A DNA stretch of 58,000 bases from Adiantum capillus-veneris (GCA_014529385.2 CM043966.1:87948087-88006086); one strand, 5' to 3'; shown: positions 1-11,352, counted from the first letter of the stretch. Notes: a model not told the origin generated them from the sequence alone. A program made the numbers and translations.

Positions 1-321
1 CGCCTTCTCAAAATCGAGGAGAAGCACCACAAGATCCTCTCCTCGAAGATGTGTGACGGAAGTTGCCTCCCATAAGGTAAAAATGCTGTCAAGGATGTTG
101 CTCTCCTTGACAAAACCTCTCTGCGTCTCATGCATAATGCTCTCTAGCAGTTGCTAAATTCTCAAACTTAGAGCCTTTGCTAAGATTTTGTAGGCTGAGT
201 TGAGAAAAGTGATGGGTCTCCACTGTCGAATCTCGTGGAGGGAGCCTCCCTCCTTTCGGATAAGAAAGATCAAGCCCTCACTCATGCTGTCCGGCATCTC
301 TCTAGTGTGCAAAATGTGCTT

Positions 322-747
322 TTAAGTGCTACAAAGGTCTCGACCAAGCCACTCCTGATAGTCCAAGAAGAAACTAGGAGTCAAACCATCCTCCCCTGGG
401 GAGCTACCCCGGAGAAGTGCCATGAGGACCTCATGAAGCTTCTCTGTATGCAGAGGCATCTCAAGCCTCTGGCGCATCTTCTCGGTGACTAAGCTGGACA
501 TCTGTGTCCAAACCTGCTCTCTGATGCATCTCGACGCTCTGATTGTCGGGGGGTGGGGGGGGATTCTCCTACACAAAAGAGGTAGGAGGAGGTTCTGAGA
601 CGGTCTCCTGCTGTTAAGGTCCAAAGAGGTTCCCCTTAGGAACCCACTCCTATCAAGGAACAATGGGGCTCTCGCCTCCAAGGCGAGAAGCTCGGCCCTG
701 TCGATGGCAGCCTTGAACCTGGTGCCATCCCTCCTCAGTCTGGTCAT
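322..747 (-). pseudogene. LINE A ORF2 fragment (linker before the RT)
   Basis: Open frame whose C-terminal half (EQVWTQMSSLV, EKMRQRLEMPL, GEDGLTPSFFLDYQEWL) matches the LINE C segment at about 51560-51750. It lies between endonuclease and RT in an intact plant L1 ORF2. Its N-terminal half is ORF1-derived sequence read in a new frame across the deletion junction, so the frame as a whole is a fusion artefact and not a protein. It is useful because it keeps Gln (YQEW) where LINE C has a TAG stop, which shows the direction of that mutation. No independent function is expected. Confidence 0.7.
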
Positions 748-912
748 CTACCGCTACTGAGGTTGGATCTCTGGGGGTCTCCAAAGCCCCGATTGAGGGG
801 ACCTCGAAACTCCATGAATGGCCCGCCTTAGGGACCATGGTTGTGGAGCTAGCCGAGCTCCCCTGCCTGGACAGGCCCTCGCAAGATGGCCCATCTGTTT
901 GCAAATGAAGCA

Positions 913-1332
913 CTAGTTCAAAAGGTCGGAATACTCCACACTCTGTCTGACCCAACCACCACTCACCCGAGGCAGCAGAACCACCTTCGGGAGTGTATGT
1001 GCGTCCTCAACAAGAACCTGCACAATGGGTAACCCTACGGCCTTGGCCACAATTGCAGCTAAAGTACGCGGGGTCTCCAAGACAGTCCCAAACATGGAGC
1101 CAATCCTAGAAAGCAAGGGAAGATACTCCCGCCTTAGTCTTGGAAAGCAAACTGAGATGGGAAGATCTACCTCCTCCTCAAGCACATCTGTAGTCTTGTC
1201 GAAGCCGTGGTGCCATTGTCTGAAGTAAACTCGAGCCGCCTGAATGCCTAGCAGGCTCATCGAGATCACTTTGGCTGCCATTTCTGGAGACTCAAACTTT
1301 ATCTCGTAGTAGCCTCTCCCGAGAATCTGCAC
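913..1332 (-). pseudogene. LINE A ORF1 fragment
   Basis: Part of the first ORF of the L1-type element, which in this family encodes an RNA-binding chaperone-like protein ending in a CCHC zinc knuckle. Recognisable blocks are QILGRGYYEIKFE, ISVCFPRLRREYLPLLSRI and LPRVSGGWVRQSVEYSDLLN. The same blocks occur in LINE B (about 5035-5470) and LINE C (48833-49270). The knuckle follows after an in-frame stop (CFICKQMGHLARACP, about 870-910). The domain resembles the plant LINE ORF1 domain often labelled DUF4283 followed by a zf-CCHC. That name comes from memory of the family and was not searched. Confidence 0.75.
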
Positions 1333-1547
1333 ATCAATGATCTTGCCTCACTTCGGTGAGGAGTCGGGCCTGGAGCAAGTCCAGAACCTCGTCTTTGCTA
1401 TGCCGTGTGCCAACAATCTTGCAAATGACCGAGGATGCTTGAAGCCGTTCCACCTCTGCTGTCAAGCTCGCTTGCTCTTCTAGTGAAAGAGCAGGTCGAA
1501 GGGTCAGCTCCTCAATGTTCGACGAGGGGGCTTCTGTGGAGTCCCTC

Positions 1548-2190
1548 TGTCACAAAGTGATGACATAGCATGACCATCTGGATAGACTCCGGACAATAGG
1601 AAGAAAAAGATGCAAATGAAGTTTTACCAACTTGCAAAACCTTCCAAGGGGCCTAAATTAAAGAGTCTGAAGCTTATAAGTTGTACAAACTTATGGGACC
1701 CCATCCAAAGGGGCCCAAGGGACAAAAGGATAATTAAAATCGCGCAAGGATGCTGACGTGGCAGTGCTGTACGGACAACTCACGTTTTCCTATGACTGCT
1801 AATGTGGCACTGTACGGATTCTGTGATTTGCGTTGGCTGCCTTGAGTGCTAGCTTTTGGGCTGGGATGTTTTGAAAACTTGAAGCTTTTCATGTACTGCT
1901 TTTGGAAGGCCATGGGCCTATAAATTTGTAACTAGGGTCTCTCCCTCTCTCTTAGATTGGCTTGGAAGCACTAAGCAGAGAGGACCCTCGGACATTGTAC
2001 TTTGTTCAAGCATTAATATAAAGATAAATACTGAAAGGCGCCAGACTTTGGGGCAATACCTCTGGGCACGGAATTACGCCGGGCGGTGTCGTCTCTCTTT
2101 CCTAAATTGTGATAACTTTGTTAAGTGATTTTAAGTATTTTCTCATCTGTCGTATCAGATTCCCAACTTTGGGTGTCCAACTCTGTTACA
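1548..2190 (+). repeat. E1 5' LTR
   Basis: Starts TGTCACAAAG and ends CTGTTACA. A TATA box (CTATAAATT) lies at about 1919-1927, followed directly by a CT-rich stretch. It pairs with 2625-3274. Confidence 0.88.
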
Positions 2191-2191
2191 G

Positions 2192-2203
2192 TGGTATCAG
2201 AGC
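2192..2203 (+). other. E1 primer-binding site, initiator tRNA-Met type
   Basis: TGGTATCAGAGC one base after the 5' LTR. This is the usual plant PBS complementary to the 3' end of initiator tRNA-Met. Confidence 0.9.
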
Positions 2204-2624
2204 TCAGTCGATTTTTCTTCTACAAGAAATCCGATCCCTTCTACCGCGACACACATGGATTTAGTTGACGAATCCCGCAAGGATCAGACCAATCCACCTA
2301 ACAACTCAGCATTTTGGTCTTGTGATTCCAGATGAGATGGACATGATAGCAATAAGAATTAGTTACTCCAAACATTTGTGGAGATCTGAGATAGATCTAG
2401 ATGTGATTGCTAAATACGTTGCCAATAGATCATGATCCGATATCTCGATGGACAATGTGATGTGAATGTGGTTTGAATGTTCAATGACTATCGTCTTTGT
2501 GCAAGTGTTGGATTTGTGTTGTCTAGTGCGTCGGTACTTAAGAGTGTCTACTGAACTAGTTCTGGCTTATGTTGGTTTTGCAGGCGTAATCGAGGGCGAT
2601 TACAATTCTTTCAAGAGGGGGGTA
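2204..2624 (+). other. E1 internal region, non-coding
   Basis: About 420 bp between PBS and 3' LTR. It holds one short open frame (2466-2708) that runs into the LTR and has no recognisable domain. It ends in a polypurine tract (AAGAGGGGGGTA) just before LTR2. Confidence 0.75.
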
Positions 2625-3274
2625 TGTCACAAAGTGATGACGTGGCATGACCATCTTGATGGACTCTGGATAGTAGGAGGTCCAGCCCCTAGAGAAAGAT
2701 GCAAATGAACCAACTTGCAGAACCTTTCGAGGGGCTTAAATTAAAGAGTCTGAAGCTTATAATTTGTACCAACTTATGGTATCCCATCCGAAGGGGCCCA
2801 AAGGACAAAAGGATAATAAAAATCGCGCAAGGATAATGACGTGGCAGCATCGTACAAATAGTCTGCGTTTTTCGCTAACTGCTAACGTGGCACCGTACGG
2901 ATTTCCGTGTTGCATTGGCTGCCTTGAGCGCTAGCTTTTGGGCCTGGGATGCTTTTAGAAATTGAAGCTTTTCATGTATTGCTTTTGAAAGGCCATGGGC
3001 CTATAAATTTTTAACTGGGGTCTCTCCCTCTCTCAGATTGTCTTGGAAGCACTGAGCAGAGAGGACCCTCGGACATTGTACTTTGCTCAAGCATTAATAT
3101 AAAAACAAATACCGAAAGGGGTGCCAAACTTTGGGGCCAATACCTCTGGGCACGGAACTACGCCGAGCCGTGTCATTTCTCTTTCCTAAATTGTGATAAA
3201 CTCTATTAAGTGATTTTTAGTATTTCCTCGTGTGTCCTCTAGATTTTTGACTTGGGGTGTCCAACTCCGTTATA
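2625..3274 (+). repeat. E1 3' LTR
   Basis: Partner of 1548-2190. It ends CGTTATA, a changed form of the CTGTTACA terminus of LTR1, and is followed by the second CCCTC target duplication. Confidence 0.87.
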
Positions 3275-3279
3275 CCCTC

Positions 3280-3622
3280 TCGGATGGAGTCAAGGCCTCC
3301 ATTCTGTGTTTGTTGCTCTGGAGAGGAAGACGAAGATGCCGACCAAAAACACCTGCCCATTGCGGGCAGTCCACAAGCGTCGTACGCCGAAACAGGAGCA
3401 CGGGGCGGGGCTAGACGAAAGGGAGCGGGGGGGAGCAGGTGAATATGGCAGCGCGCGAGAGTGAGCAGGTCAGCACGAGAGGAGGCGGACAGGTGAGCGC
3501 GAGGGTGGGCCTTTTTTTTTGGTTGGGGGGGGTAGCGGAAAGCAGGCGGATAGGGCAGCGCGCGGGGGTGAGCAGGTCAGCACAAGAGGGGGCGGATAGG
3601 TACGTGCAAGAGTCGGGTTTTT

Positions 3623-3663
<41 letters not shown>

Positions 3664-3670
3664 AGCAAGT
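3280..3670 (-). mobile_element. LINE A, 5' end beyond the TRIM insertion
   Basis: Continues LINE A in reverse orientation. Bases 3280-3330 match the start of ORF1 in LINE C (around 48600-48640). The rest is the GC-rich, C-rich (coding strand) 5' UTR seen also in copies B and C. It ends at a T15-G30 tract (3618-3662), where the G-run corresponds to poly-C on the coding strand. The exact 5' end is uncertain. Confidence 0.7.
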
Positions 3671-3671
3671 G

Positions 3672-4385
3672 AGGTGCAAGAGCAACAATGAGCTTCGTCG
3701 GATACAAACCATTACCCTCAAGCTAGCGACTTTAGAAAGGTCTGTTTTCTCTATTTTTCAGTTCTGTTAAGTTATTTCCAGTTTTCCCTCACGTTTGTTG
3801 TTGTAGATCTTCGGCTTGGAGTGTCCAAGTTTATTACAATGGTATTAGAGCCCAAAATTTGATCCCTTTTCCCACAGGAGACATGGATTCTCCCATTGAA
3901 TCTAGTAGGGAGGAGACAGCTATTCCTACTCGTCTGAGTAAGGAAACTAACAGAGGATCTAGTGGGAGTGGACTTCCTTCGAGACTTCAAGAGAAGAGTA
4001 GGGCCCTCTACTACTGCCGAACGACATCGAAAAGATGGAAGCACAACGGCAACTTCAAGTTGCCATCTGTGCCAATCAGACGCTTAAATACGCCACGGAC
4101 CCGCATTATGTGAAATTTCCGAAGAGTTATCCACTTGACGAGATTTATTCGGAATGGTAGGCGGCCATTCACTCACCTCTCAAGTCAGCCATGAAGTAGA
4201 AATCTAAGCCGAGTGCAGACAAGCGACGATTGTACTCGCACGATGAGTTTGACAGTGTCGTGGAGCAGCAGGTCAACCAAGTTATGAAGTCTCGAATGGC
4301 TCTCTAAAGAAAAGTCCTGGAGCAGATTACCCTGGCTACCTAGGTCGGAAATCCACTTTTGAAGCAATTAGCAGATCCAAGTAGC
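3672..4385 (+). mobile_element. Fragment of a gypsy-like LTR element (LTR end, PBS, broken gag)
   Basis: Bases ~3760-3838 resemble the 3' end of the E1 LTR and end in TTATTACA. A degenerate PBS TGGTATTAGAGC follows at 3840-3851, then a possible gag start (ATG at 3883). The coding region is frameshifted. One frame runs from the ATG to 4113. Another carries FPKSYPLDEIYSEW and DEFDSVVEQQVNQVMKSR to about 4380, with in-frame TAG and TAA stops. The fragment sits between the 5' ends of LINE A and LINE B. No integrase or RT is visible. Confidence 0.6.
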
Positions 4386-4389
4386 ATGT

Positions 4390-5625
4390 ACGTTGGCTGG
4401 GGCGCTCGCTTTTGTGCCTCCTTTCGTCATTGCTCCCACCCTCCCCCAATGCCACACAACCCCCCCCCCCCCCCCCCGCCCCAAAGGCTTTCTCATCTCA
4501 GCCCCCCTTCGCCCCTTACTCGTGTCCCTCCCTGGCTGCTACGCGTTCGCCTGTAAGGGCTACGTGTTGCTGCCTCCAGTTCGCACATGCCCCCTCCTCA
4601 CCTTCGTGGTAACCGCCCCCCTTGCCCTTCCCGCCTACAAAGCGACTCTCCCCCCCCCCTTCCTCCCTTCATAGCTCAGGCCTTTTTCCCTAAAGGCTTC
4701 TTGACGAAGGTTGCTCCCATGGCTTGAGTTTCTCTCGCACCCTCAACGTTGTCTGTCGCTCGCCATCGGACTCCCCCTCCCTCCTAGACACAGCAGACAT
4801 AGATGGAGGCTCCTGCTCCGCCCTAGAGGGGCTGTAATGAAGCCCCTTGGCCCGACTCTGCAGAGCCCACCATTTGACTTGCGCCATCGCCAACGGAGCA
4901 AGCGAGCCTTGCAACAGAGGTGAAGTGCCTCCAACCCACCTCCGTCATCTACAAGATTATCGGCAACCGACCAAGCAGAGGGGAGGTGTACGACCTCCTC
5001 CAGGCCGCCTTCTTGCAGATGTGGGAAAGATCATCCGCATACAGCTCCTTCGGCGAGGCTACTACCCGATCGAGTTCGAGACTCTCGACATGGCTTCCAA
5101 GGTCATTTCGATGAGTCCGTTGGCCATCAGAGCAATCAGGGCTCACGTTCGACACTGGTAGTGGGCACCATGGTTTTAACCCTGCTTTCGATGTTCTTGT
5201 CGAGGAAGCACACTTGTCCATTTCAATCTGCTCCCTTGGCTTGAGGAGGAAGTACCTCCCGCTTCTATCCAAGATTGATTCCAAGTTTGGGACTATTTTG
5301 GAGACCCCGCGCACAACGGCTTCAATCATTGCCAAGGCAGCAGGTATATGTTTTGGTTCGGGACACCCACTATCCCCCGAAGGTAGTTCTTCTACCTAGG
5401 GTGAGTGACCGTTGGCTGTGCCAGAGCGTGGAGTATTTGGGTCTCCCGAACTATTGTTTCATATGCAAACAGACGGGCCATCTCACAAAGGCCTATCGTC
5501 GCTGGGGACCTTGACCAGCGACACAGGCTCAGCCTCCCAAGGTTGGACCATCATAGCAAATAGAGACCCAAGGTGCACAAGCTAGGACTTCTGCAGAGAT
5601 GGGTGGCAAGTCAGATGATGGCTGG
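4390..5625 (+). mobile_element. LINE copy B, 5' UTR and ORF1 (first segment)
   Basis: Plus-strand L1-type LINE. It has a C-rich 5' UTR (poly-C 4451-4468) and an ORF1 start near ATGGAGGCTCC at 4803, parallel to LINE C at 48614. ORF1 blocks follow: RRGYYPIEFE, SICSLGLRRKYLPLLSKI, VSDRWLCQSVEYLGL and a knuckle CFICKQTGHLTKAY whose last Cys is lost. In-frame TGA at 4875-4877 occurs at the same codon as in LINE C, where LINE A has CGA. The copy is interrupted at 5625 by element E2 and resumes at 11414. Confidence 0.85.
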
Positions 5626-5719
5626 TGTCACAAACGGGAGCGCATAACAATATAAAATATACTCGGATAAATAGAATTTATCACTTAATACTGAAGCCAA
5701 AGGATATAGAGATAAATAA

Positions 5720-5788
<69 letters not shown>

Positions 5789-7152
5789 GAAGATCAACAT
5801 AGTACTGGGGACCAGAAGATGGGTTGGTCCCCCCTCTTAAAGAGAATCCTTTATTAGGGAGAATCTTTTTACAAGCACAAGAACCGGAGAAAAACCCTCC
5901 GTTCTAATTCTTTGACTCGATGGTCGTTCCTTCCCGTAAGGGAAATCCGAGAGACGAGCTCTCAATCCTTTTTCCGTCTGTACTCGGAGTTGACACTCCG
6001 CAGACAATTTCCGAATTTCGTTCCCGAAACTCCCAAGCGTAGGCCGAAGCCTTCTCGCTTCTCCTTCGCGATGAAGTACCTACAAACACACACGCAAACA
6101 CGCGACAACAATTCGTATGGCGAATCCACAATAGATACCTGTCGCTCTTGCGCGGGAAAAGCGACTTCCGTGCTTCGTAGTCTCGCGATCTCTTGTGCTA
6201 TCTGGCGGCAGAGTCTTCTCTTGCTGATGTTGGTAACCCCCTTTCATGAGGGCATGTGGTGCTCCTTGGCCATGGCACGAATAGCTGCTCGCATAGAGAT
6301 CGCGGCCGTTTTTTTTTTCTTTTTTGCGCTGCTCTACCCGAAATAGGGAGAGAGAATTCGCTGATTGGTTTTGTTGGTTTATTTTCTAAGTGGATGTCCA
6401 CTTATTAAGTGGGCGGTCGGCATATTTTAAAATTGGTTTGAACCTGTCCAAAAACTCAATAAAATCTTATAAGTTTAAAACAATGCTTTTCACAACACTT
6501 CCCAGGCGTCCCTGGATGCAACCACATGCACAAATGCAATGCAGACATAGATTCCTCGTGGGAAAGCGTTTGCTCTTCTCGGAAAACTCGTTCAAATTTT
6601 CCGCTTTTTTAGAAAAGCTTCTTAGAACCCATCTTTATTCTTGTGCTTGCGTCTTTACGCGTATTCCTCTTTCCAGTTCAGATTTCCTCTCGACTATGGA
6701 TATCCCCTTTCCGATGCACCCGTCACCCACCTTGTGACGCATCAGGAATACCCATCACCTAGTCCTTTCCTACCAAACTTACGGTACAATCCCCTTCACC
6801 ATGCTCTATGTCACCCATCCTATGACGCATCAGAGATGTCCGTTCTGGGATGGTCGGATACTTCTTTCCGATGCTCCCTGTCACCCATCCGATGTGACGC
6901 ATCAGAAGTACCCTTTCTTGGTGGCCTTACAGACATTCCTGTTCTCAGTGCTCCCGTCATTACTTTCAATGACGCACTAGGAATACTCTGTACTCGGATG
7001 TCTCCAGTGAGAAAAACCCTCTCACTTAAAATTCCAATAATTCATTTAGAATTATTTTTCCTGTTGTTCAAAGCGAGAAAACCCTCTCACTTATAAATCC
7101 AATAATTCATTTAGAATTATTTTCTTGTCAAATAAAGGCCAGTTTAGCAACA
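5626..7152 (-). repeat. E2 3' LTR (left copy), TATA deleted
   Basis: Runs from TGTCACAAACGGG to TTTAGCAACA on the plus strand. It contains (AG)n at 5722-5785. Around 6258 it lacks 9 bp (TTTTATAGC) present in the right LTR, which removes the TATA-like sequence there. Confidence 0.9.
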
Positions 7153-7911
7153 TCCCTCTCACTTATAAACAGTTGTCCTCATCTGTAGAGGTCCAACTGA
7201 ACTGCCTTGGAGAAGCCGGAAAAATTCCAAATCTTGCTCAATGGTGAGTTGAGCTGGTCCTTTCTCCGTACAGAACTTAAAAAGTAAATTTCATAATTCA
7301 ATACCTACCTTACTAGTTCATGTCCTTCCTCTAGTACTTCGAGGATATCCTTCACCATTCATCAAACTTACGAGCCATGTAAGAACTCGTCATTCGCGTC
7401 TTTCCGAGAATCTGTTAACTCAATTCCACCTTCTCAATCCCGAGAAGAATAATCCTCCTAAAAATCAATTTAGGTCTATGTCCTTGCGCATAACCTTGCG
7501 CTGTTAGTCCGGAGGGTGTTAAACCTCTTGTGTCCTTCCACATAGGGAATGCCCAAGTCATAGAGCATTAAGCCCGATGTCTTTCTTTCGCAAACAGAGT
7601 TTGCTAAAGAAGGTTTTTGTTTCGGGCCGTCGCTCAACGTAGACAGATGGTTCTAATCCGAAGATTCCTTGTGCACGGCCACACTTCTTTCCAATCTTTT
7701 CCTCCTGCGAGTTATTACCACCAGCAGTGTTTTCTAGACGCCTATTAGAGTCTCTTCCTTGCAGAATCATTAAAAAAAAATGATTCACCTTGCGAGCATC
7801 AATGACGCCTTGCAAAATCTCAGGCAGATAGGATTCTAGCATTTTTTGAACGTACGTTCAAACCCGGTTCACAATAGAGCGAACTCTCTTTGATTCTCAG
7901 GGATGTTCTCC

Positions 7912-8009
7912 CATATGTAATTCTTACCATTTTGAAACGGTTGGCGAACTATATTCTTACCATATGTAATTCTTACCATTTTGAAACGGTTGACGAACAT
8001 AATAGTTCG
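7912..8009. repeat. 49-bp tandem duplication
   Basis: Two copies starting CATATGTAATTCTTACC at 7912 and 7961, nearly identical apart from a changed spacer base (GGCGAAC versus GACGAAC). Confidence 0.85.
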
Positions 8010-9154
8010 AATTTATTCCAGTAGCGTGTAAATGCTACTTGACCTGCTCGTGGAGAAACATATACCGCAACCAAAAGTTGCTACTGTAATGGTAAAAGCA
8101 CATAGCGTATTGAATGATCAACGATCATCAAAAAACCTCTTCTCCGTAGAGACTCAAAGTCCTTCTACCGGACACATCTCAAATAGAGATTCTCGTATCG
8201 GAATATCCTTGGCGCAAAAAGGCGCTCAAGAGAGTATAACAAACTCTTGTCCAGTTCCTTAGCATAGGTCTGCATCTTCGTGTGTTATCCATGTACCCAA
8301 AGGTGTACATAAGTTGCAGTGAGCCTGGGAATTTACCTTCCCTTCGTAAGATCCTTAGAGCGAAGACGCTTAACCTGACGATCCCTTGGCTCAATCTTAG
8401 AGCAAAACCCGCTCATCAAATAAACTAGGATTTCAATCCTTGGATTCCTTGAGCACAGGCCGTAGTCGTCACTTGTTCCTTCCCTCGTAAAGAGAGTATT
8501 CCTTCACTTGTGCGAAAAGCACTACCATGTCTTCCCTTACCGGGTAGGGGGGGTGTGGGCTTAAAGAGTACTCAAGCTTCATGAAAGCTTTTCTTTGCTT
8601 GAAAGCTCAGAATGGTTCCTTCATAATTTCTTGCCCGCAATAGCAGGTAATTTGTTGGAGAACTACCGGATACCAGGTCAATCATGGACCTTCCGGATGG
8701 TTAAGCAAGGCAGTTCATCGTATAAAACAATGTTCTGACTCAACCTTACTCTCATAAACACTTGAGAGTGATTGTCCTGGTTAGACACTTGCATATCTCG
8801 TGCATAAACGTTATACGCAGTTGATGAGTTCCTTAAAGATTTAACTTTGATCAAAGACCTGCCCTCTCACTTAAAGTTTGAGGGTCTTCTATTCAAAAAC
8901 TCAGGAGTTAGATTGAATTCCCTTATTTCAAACTTTCTCCGGATAGCAATGTATCCTTCGAGGAGACGTAAAAAAAATTTGTTGTTTCTGTGCTCAATGG
9001 TTCTTGTCCCATTGCGTGGATTGTATTCTATGTACACTAAGGTGTACACTTCAGCTTTTATTGCTGACTCCACCATCTGCTGCAAAGTATCTTGCAGATG
9101 CGTTTACAAAATTCGGGCAAAAGTCCTTCGTTAAATTTGTTTATCTTTCCTTCC

Positions 9155-9658
9155 TCAGAGAGGATCAAGAATGGAGCTACCTTGGCAAGAGTGAACCACT
9201 ACTTGCTTTGACTCGCTCGTGTTCCTATTGGGCAAACCAATCCCAATCTTCTTGAATGCCTTCCTCAAAGCGTAGAGGAAAAAAAAATTGTCGGAAAATT
9301 CAGCCTTGAATTGTTGTTGTAAGTTCCTTGCAGAGCTTTGGTATACCACTAAGTACTTGCAATCTCCCTTGAAGTGTTTGGTCACATGCCTCACCTTCGA
9401 CACTTCTCAGAAATTGCCGTTTGCAAAGGCAACTTCAAATTGTCAAATGAAAGCAGTAGCTTTCAGGACATCTTCCCTTCCGTCAAAAGTATCAAACTTG
9501 ACTGGAGTGTTCCTAGGTCTAGAGACCTTCTTCATACCCTTCCCGAGATGACGGGATTTCTTGGCTATGGTTCTGGATTGATGTTCATGGATATCTTCTG
9601 GGTTCTGAACGATCTTGAGAATTCCGCTCCTTCGATTCTCTAGGTTTTTGAGCATCAC
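9155..9658 (-). pseudogene. E2 gag remnant
   Basis: A single minus-strand frame runs from 9658 to 9155 but is broken by two TGA stops. It contains KFDTFDGREDVLKATAFI, then QFEVAFANGNF, then a histidine-rich VRHVTKHFKGD stretch. This pattern (FxGxxD, followed by an FxVAF motif and a K/H-x-L/F-KG segment) is that of gypsy Retrotrans_gag capsid domains. The gag piece at 37457-37810 has the same layout (GYQDTHQALGFIQQFDVAF). Gag would form the particle in the cytoplasm that carries the element RNA. The two stops leave this copy non-functional. Assignment rests on motif similarity, not a search. Confidence 0.6.
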
Positions 9659-9851
9659 GCTCTTGTTGCCTTCTCAAAGAATCCCAAGTCTTGTGTCGAG
9701 TTCTTGCAGAGATAATTTTTTTTTTTTTACTCTGCGAGCTTTTCCTGCAGGACTTAGGTTTCCGCCTGCTTACTTCTCTCTTGGCTTGTCATGGCTTCTT
9801 CCCGTATCTTCCCAGAGTCGTCCTCCTTTACAGAGAAAGAGAGGAGACCAT

Positions 9852-9863
9852 GCTCTGATACCA
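9852..9863 (-). other. E2 primer-binding site, initiator tRNA-Met type
   Basis: GCTCTGATACCA on the plus strand is TGGTATCAGAGC on the minus strand, one base from the right (5') LTR. It fixes the element's orientation. Confidence 0.9.
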
Positions 9864-9958
9864 CTGTCACAAACGGGAGCGCATAACAATATAAAATATA
9901 CTCCGGTAAATAGAATTTATCACTTAATACTGAAGCCAAAGGATATATAGAGAAATAA

Positions 9959-9960
<2 letters not shown>

Positions 9961-10048
<88 letters not shown>
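9961..10048. repeat. (AG)n microsatellite in the E2 5' LTR
   Basis: About 44 units; the left LTR has about 32 at 5722-5785. Confidence 0.95.
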
Positions 10049-10051
<3 letters not shown>

Positions 10052-10518
10052 CGACACAGTACTGGGGACCAAAAGATGGGCTGGTCCCCCCCCTTAAAGA
10101 GAATCCTTTATTAGGGAGAATCTTTTCACAAGCACAAGAACCGGAGAAAACCCCTCCGTTCTAATTCTCTGACTTGATGGTCGTTTCTTCCCGTAAGGGA
10201 AATCCGAGAGACGAGCTCTCAATCCTTTTTCCGTTTGTACTCGGAGTTGACACTCTGTAGACAATTTCCGAATTCCGTTCTCGGAACTCCCAAGCGTAGG
10301 CCGAAGCCTTCTCGCTTCTCCTTCGCGATGAAGTACCTGCAAAACACACACGCAAACACGTGACAACAATTCGTATGGTGAATCCACAATAGATACCTGT
10401 CGCTCTTGCGCGGGAAAAGCGACTTCCGTGCTTCGTAGTCTCGCGATCTCTTGCGTTATCTGGCGGCAGAGTCTTCTCTTGCTAACGTTGGTAACCCCCT
10501 TTCATGAGGGCATGTGGT

Positions 10519-10530
10519 GCTTTTATAGCT
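10519..10530 (-). promoter_or_regulatory. Probable TATA box of the E2 5' LTR
   Basis: AGCTATAAAAGC on the minus strand. It is upstream of the leader that carries (CT)n in transcript sense, and it is absent from the left LTR through a 9-bp deletion. Confidence 0.5.
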
Positions 10531-11352
10531 CCTTGGCCATGGCACGAATAGCTGCTCGTGTAGAGATCGCGGCCGTTTTTTTTTTTTTTTTTGCGCTGCT
10601 CTACCTGAAACAAGGAGAGAGAATTCGCTGGCTGGTTTTGTTGCTTTATTTTCTAAGTGGCTGCCTACTTATTAAGTGGGCGGCCGGCATATTTTAAAAT
10701 TGGTCTGGATCTGCCCAAAAACTCAATAAAACCTTATAAGTTTAAAACAATGCTTTTCACAACACTTCCTAGGCGTCCCTGGATGCAACCACATGCACAA
10801 ATGCAATGCAGACATAGATTCCTCGCGGGAAAGCGTTTGCTCTTTCCGGAAAACTCGTTCAAATTTTCCGCTTTTTTAGAAAATCTTCTCAGAACCCATC
10901 TTTATTCTTGTGCTTGCGTCTTTAAGCGTATTCCTCTTTCCAGTTTGGATTTCCTCTCGACTATGGATATCCCCTTTCCGATGCACCCGTCACCCACCTT
11001 GTGACGCATCAGGAATACCCATCACATAGTCCTTTCCTACCGAACTTACGGTATAATCCCCTTCACGATGCTCTATGTCACCCATCCTATGACGCATTAG
11101 AGATGTCTGTTCCCAGATGGTCGGATACTTCTTTCCCACTCCCTGTCGCCCATCCGATGTGACGCATCAGAAGTACCTGTTCCTGGTGGCCTTACAGACA
11201 TTCCCGTTCTCAGTGCTCCCGTCATTTCTTTCAATGACGCACTAGGAATACTCTGTACTCGGATGTCTCGAGTGAGAAAAACCCTCACTTAAAATTCCAA
11301 TAATTCATTTAGAATTATGTTTTTGGTGTTCCAAGCGAGAAAACCCTCTCAC

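Larger units (their letters stand above)
1..1547 (-). mobile_element. LINE copy A (L1-type), ORF1 plus part of the RT, internally deleted
   Basis: Non-LTR retrotransposon on the minus strand, recognised by close similarity to LINE C (48300-54729). From the right it reads ORF1, then jumps near 545-565 into the segment just before the reverse transcriptase. The window edge cuts it in the RT motif around DFEKA. The whole endonuclease domain (LINE C ~49600-51540) is missing and the junction is a G-rich tract. In ORF1 the zinc knuckle keeps its last Cys (HLARACP), whereas copies B and C have Tyr or Phe there. Codon 1496-1498 is CGA, where B and C both have TGA. The copy is broken at 1547 by the TRIM-like insertion and continues at 3280. 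Seen: the alignment between copies. Inference: a dead copy. Confidence 0.85.
1548..3274 (+). mobile_element. TRIM-like non-autonomous LTR retrotransposon (E1)
   Basis: Complete small element of 1727 bp. It has two direct LTRs (1548-2190, 2625-3274), a PBS (2192-2203), a purine tract ending at 2624 and a 5-bp target duplication CCCTC (1543-1547 and 3275-3279). The internal part is only about 430 bp and has no gag or pol, so it must have been mobilised in trans. The LTRs differ at many sites and by a short insertion in LTR2, so the insertion is old. Its target is LINE A: joining 1547 to 3280 restores LINE ORF1 5' sequence. Confidence 0.9.
7153..9851 (-). other. E2 internal region, mostly without open frames
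   Basis: Apart from the gag remnant at 9155-9658 the region carries only short frames on either strand. It includes a 49-bp tandem duplication (7912-8009). Several stretches keep a coding-like feel on the minus strand (for example 7558-7842 and 8867-9085), but I recognise no domain in them. Confidence 0.6.

Noticed and set aside
4359-4674. Proline-rich frames around 4.4-4.7 kb
   Set aside because: They lie in the C-rich 5' UTR of LINE B, with poly-C translated as proline.
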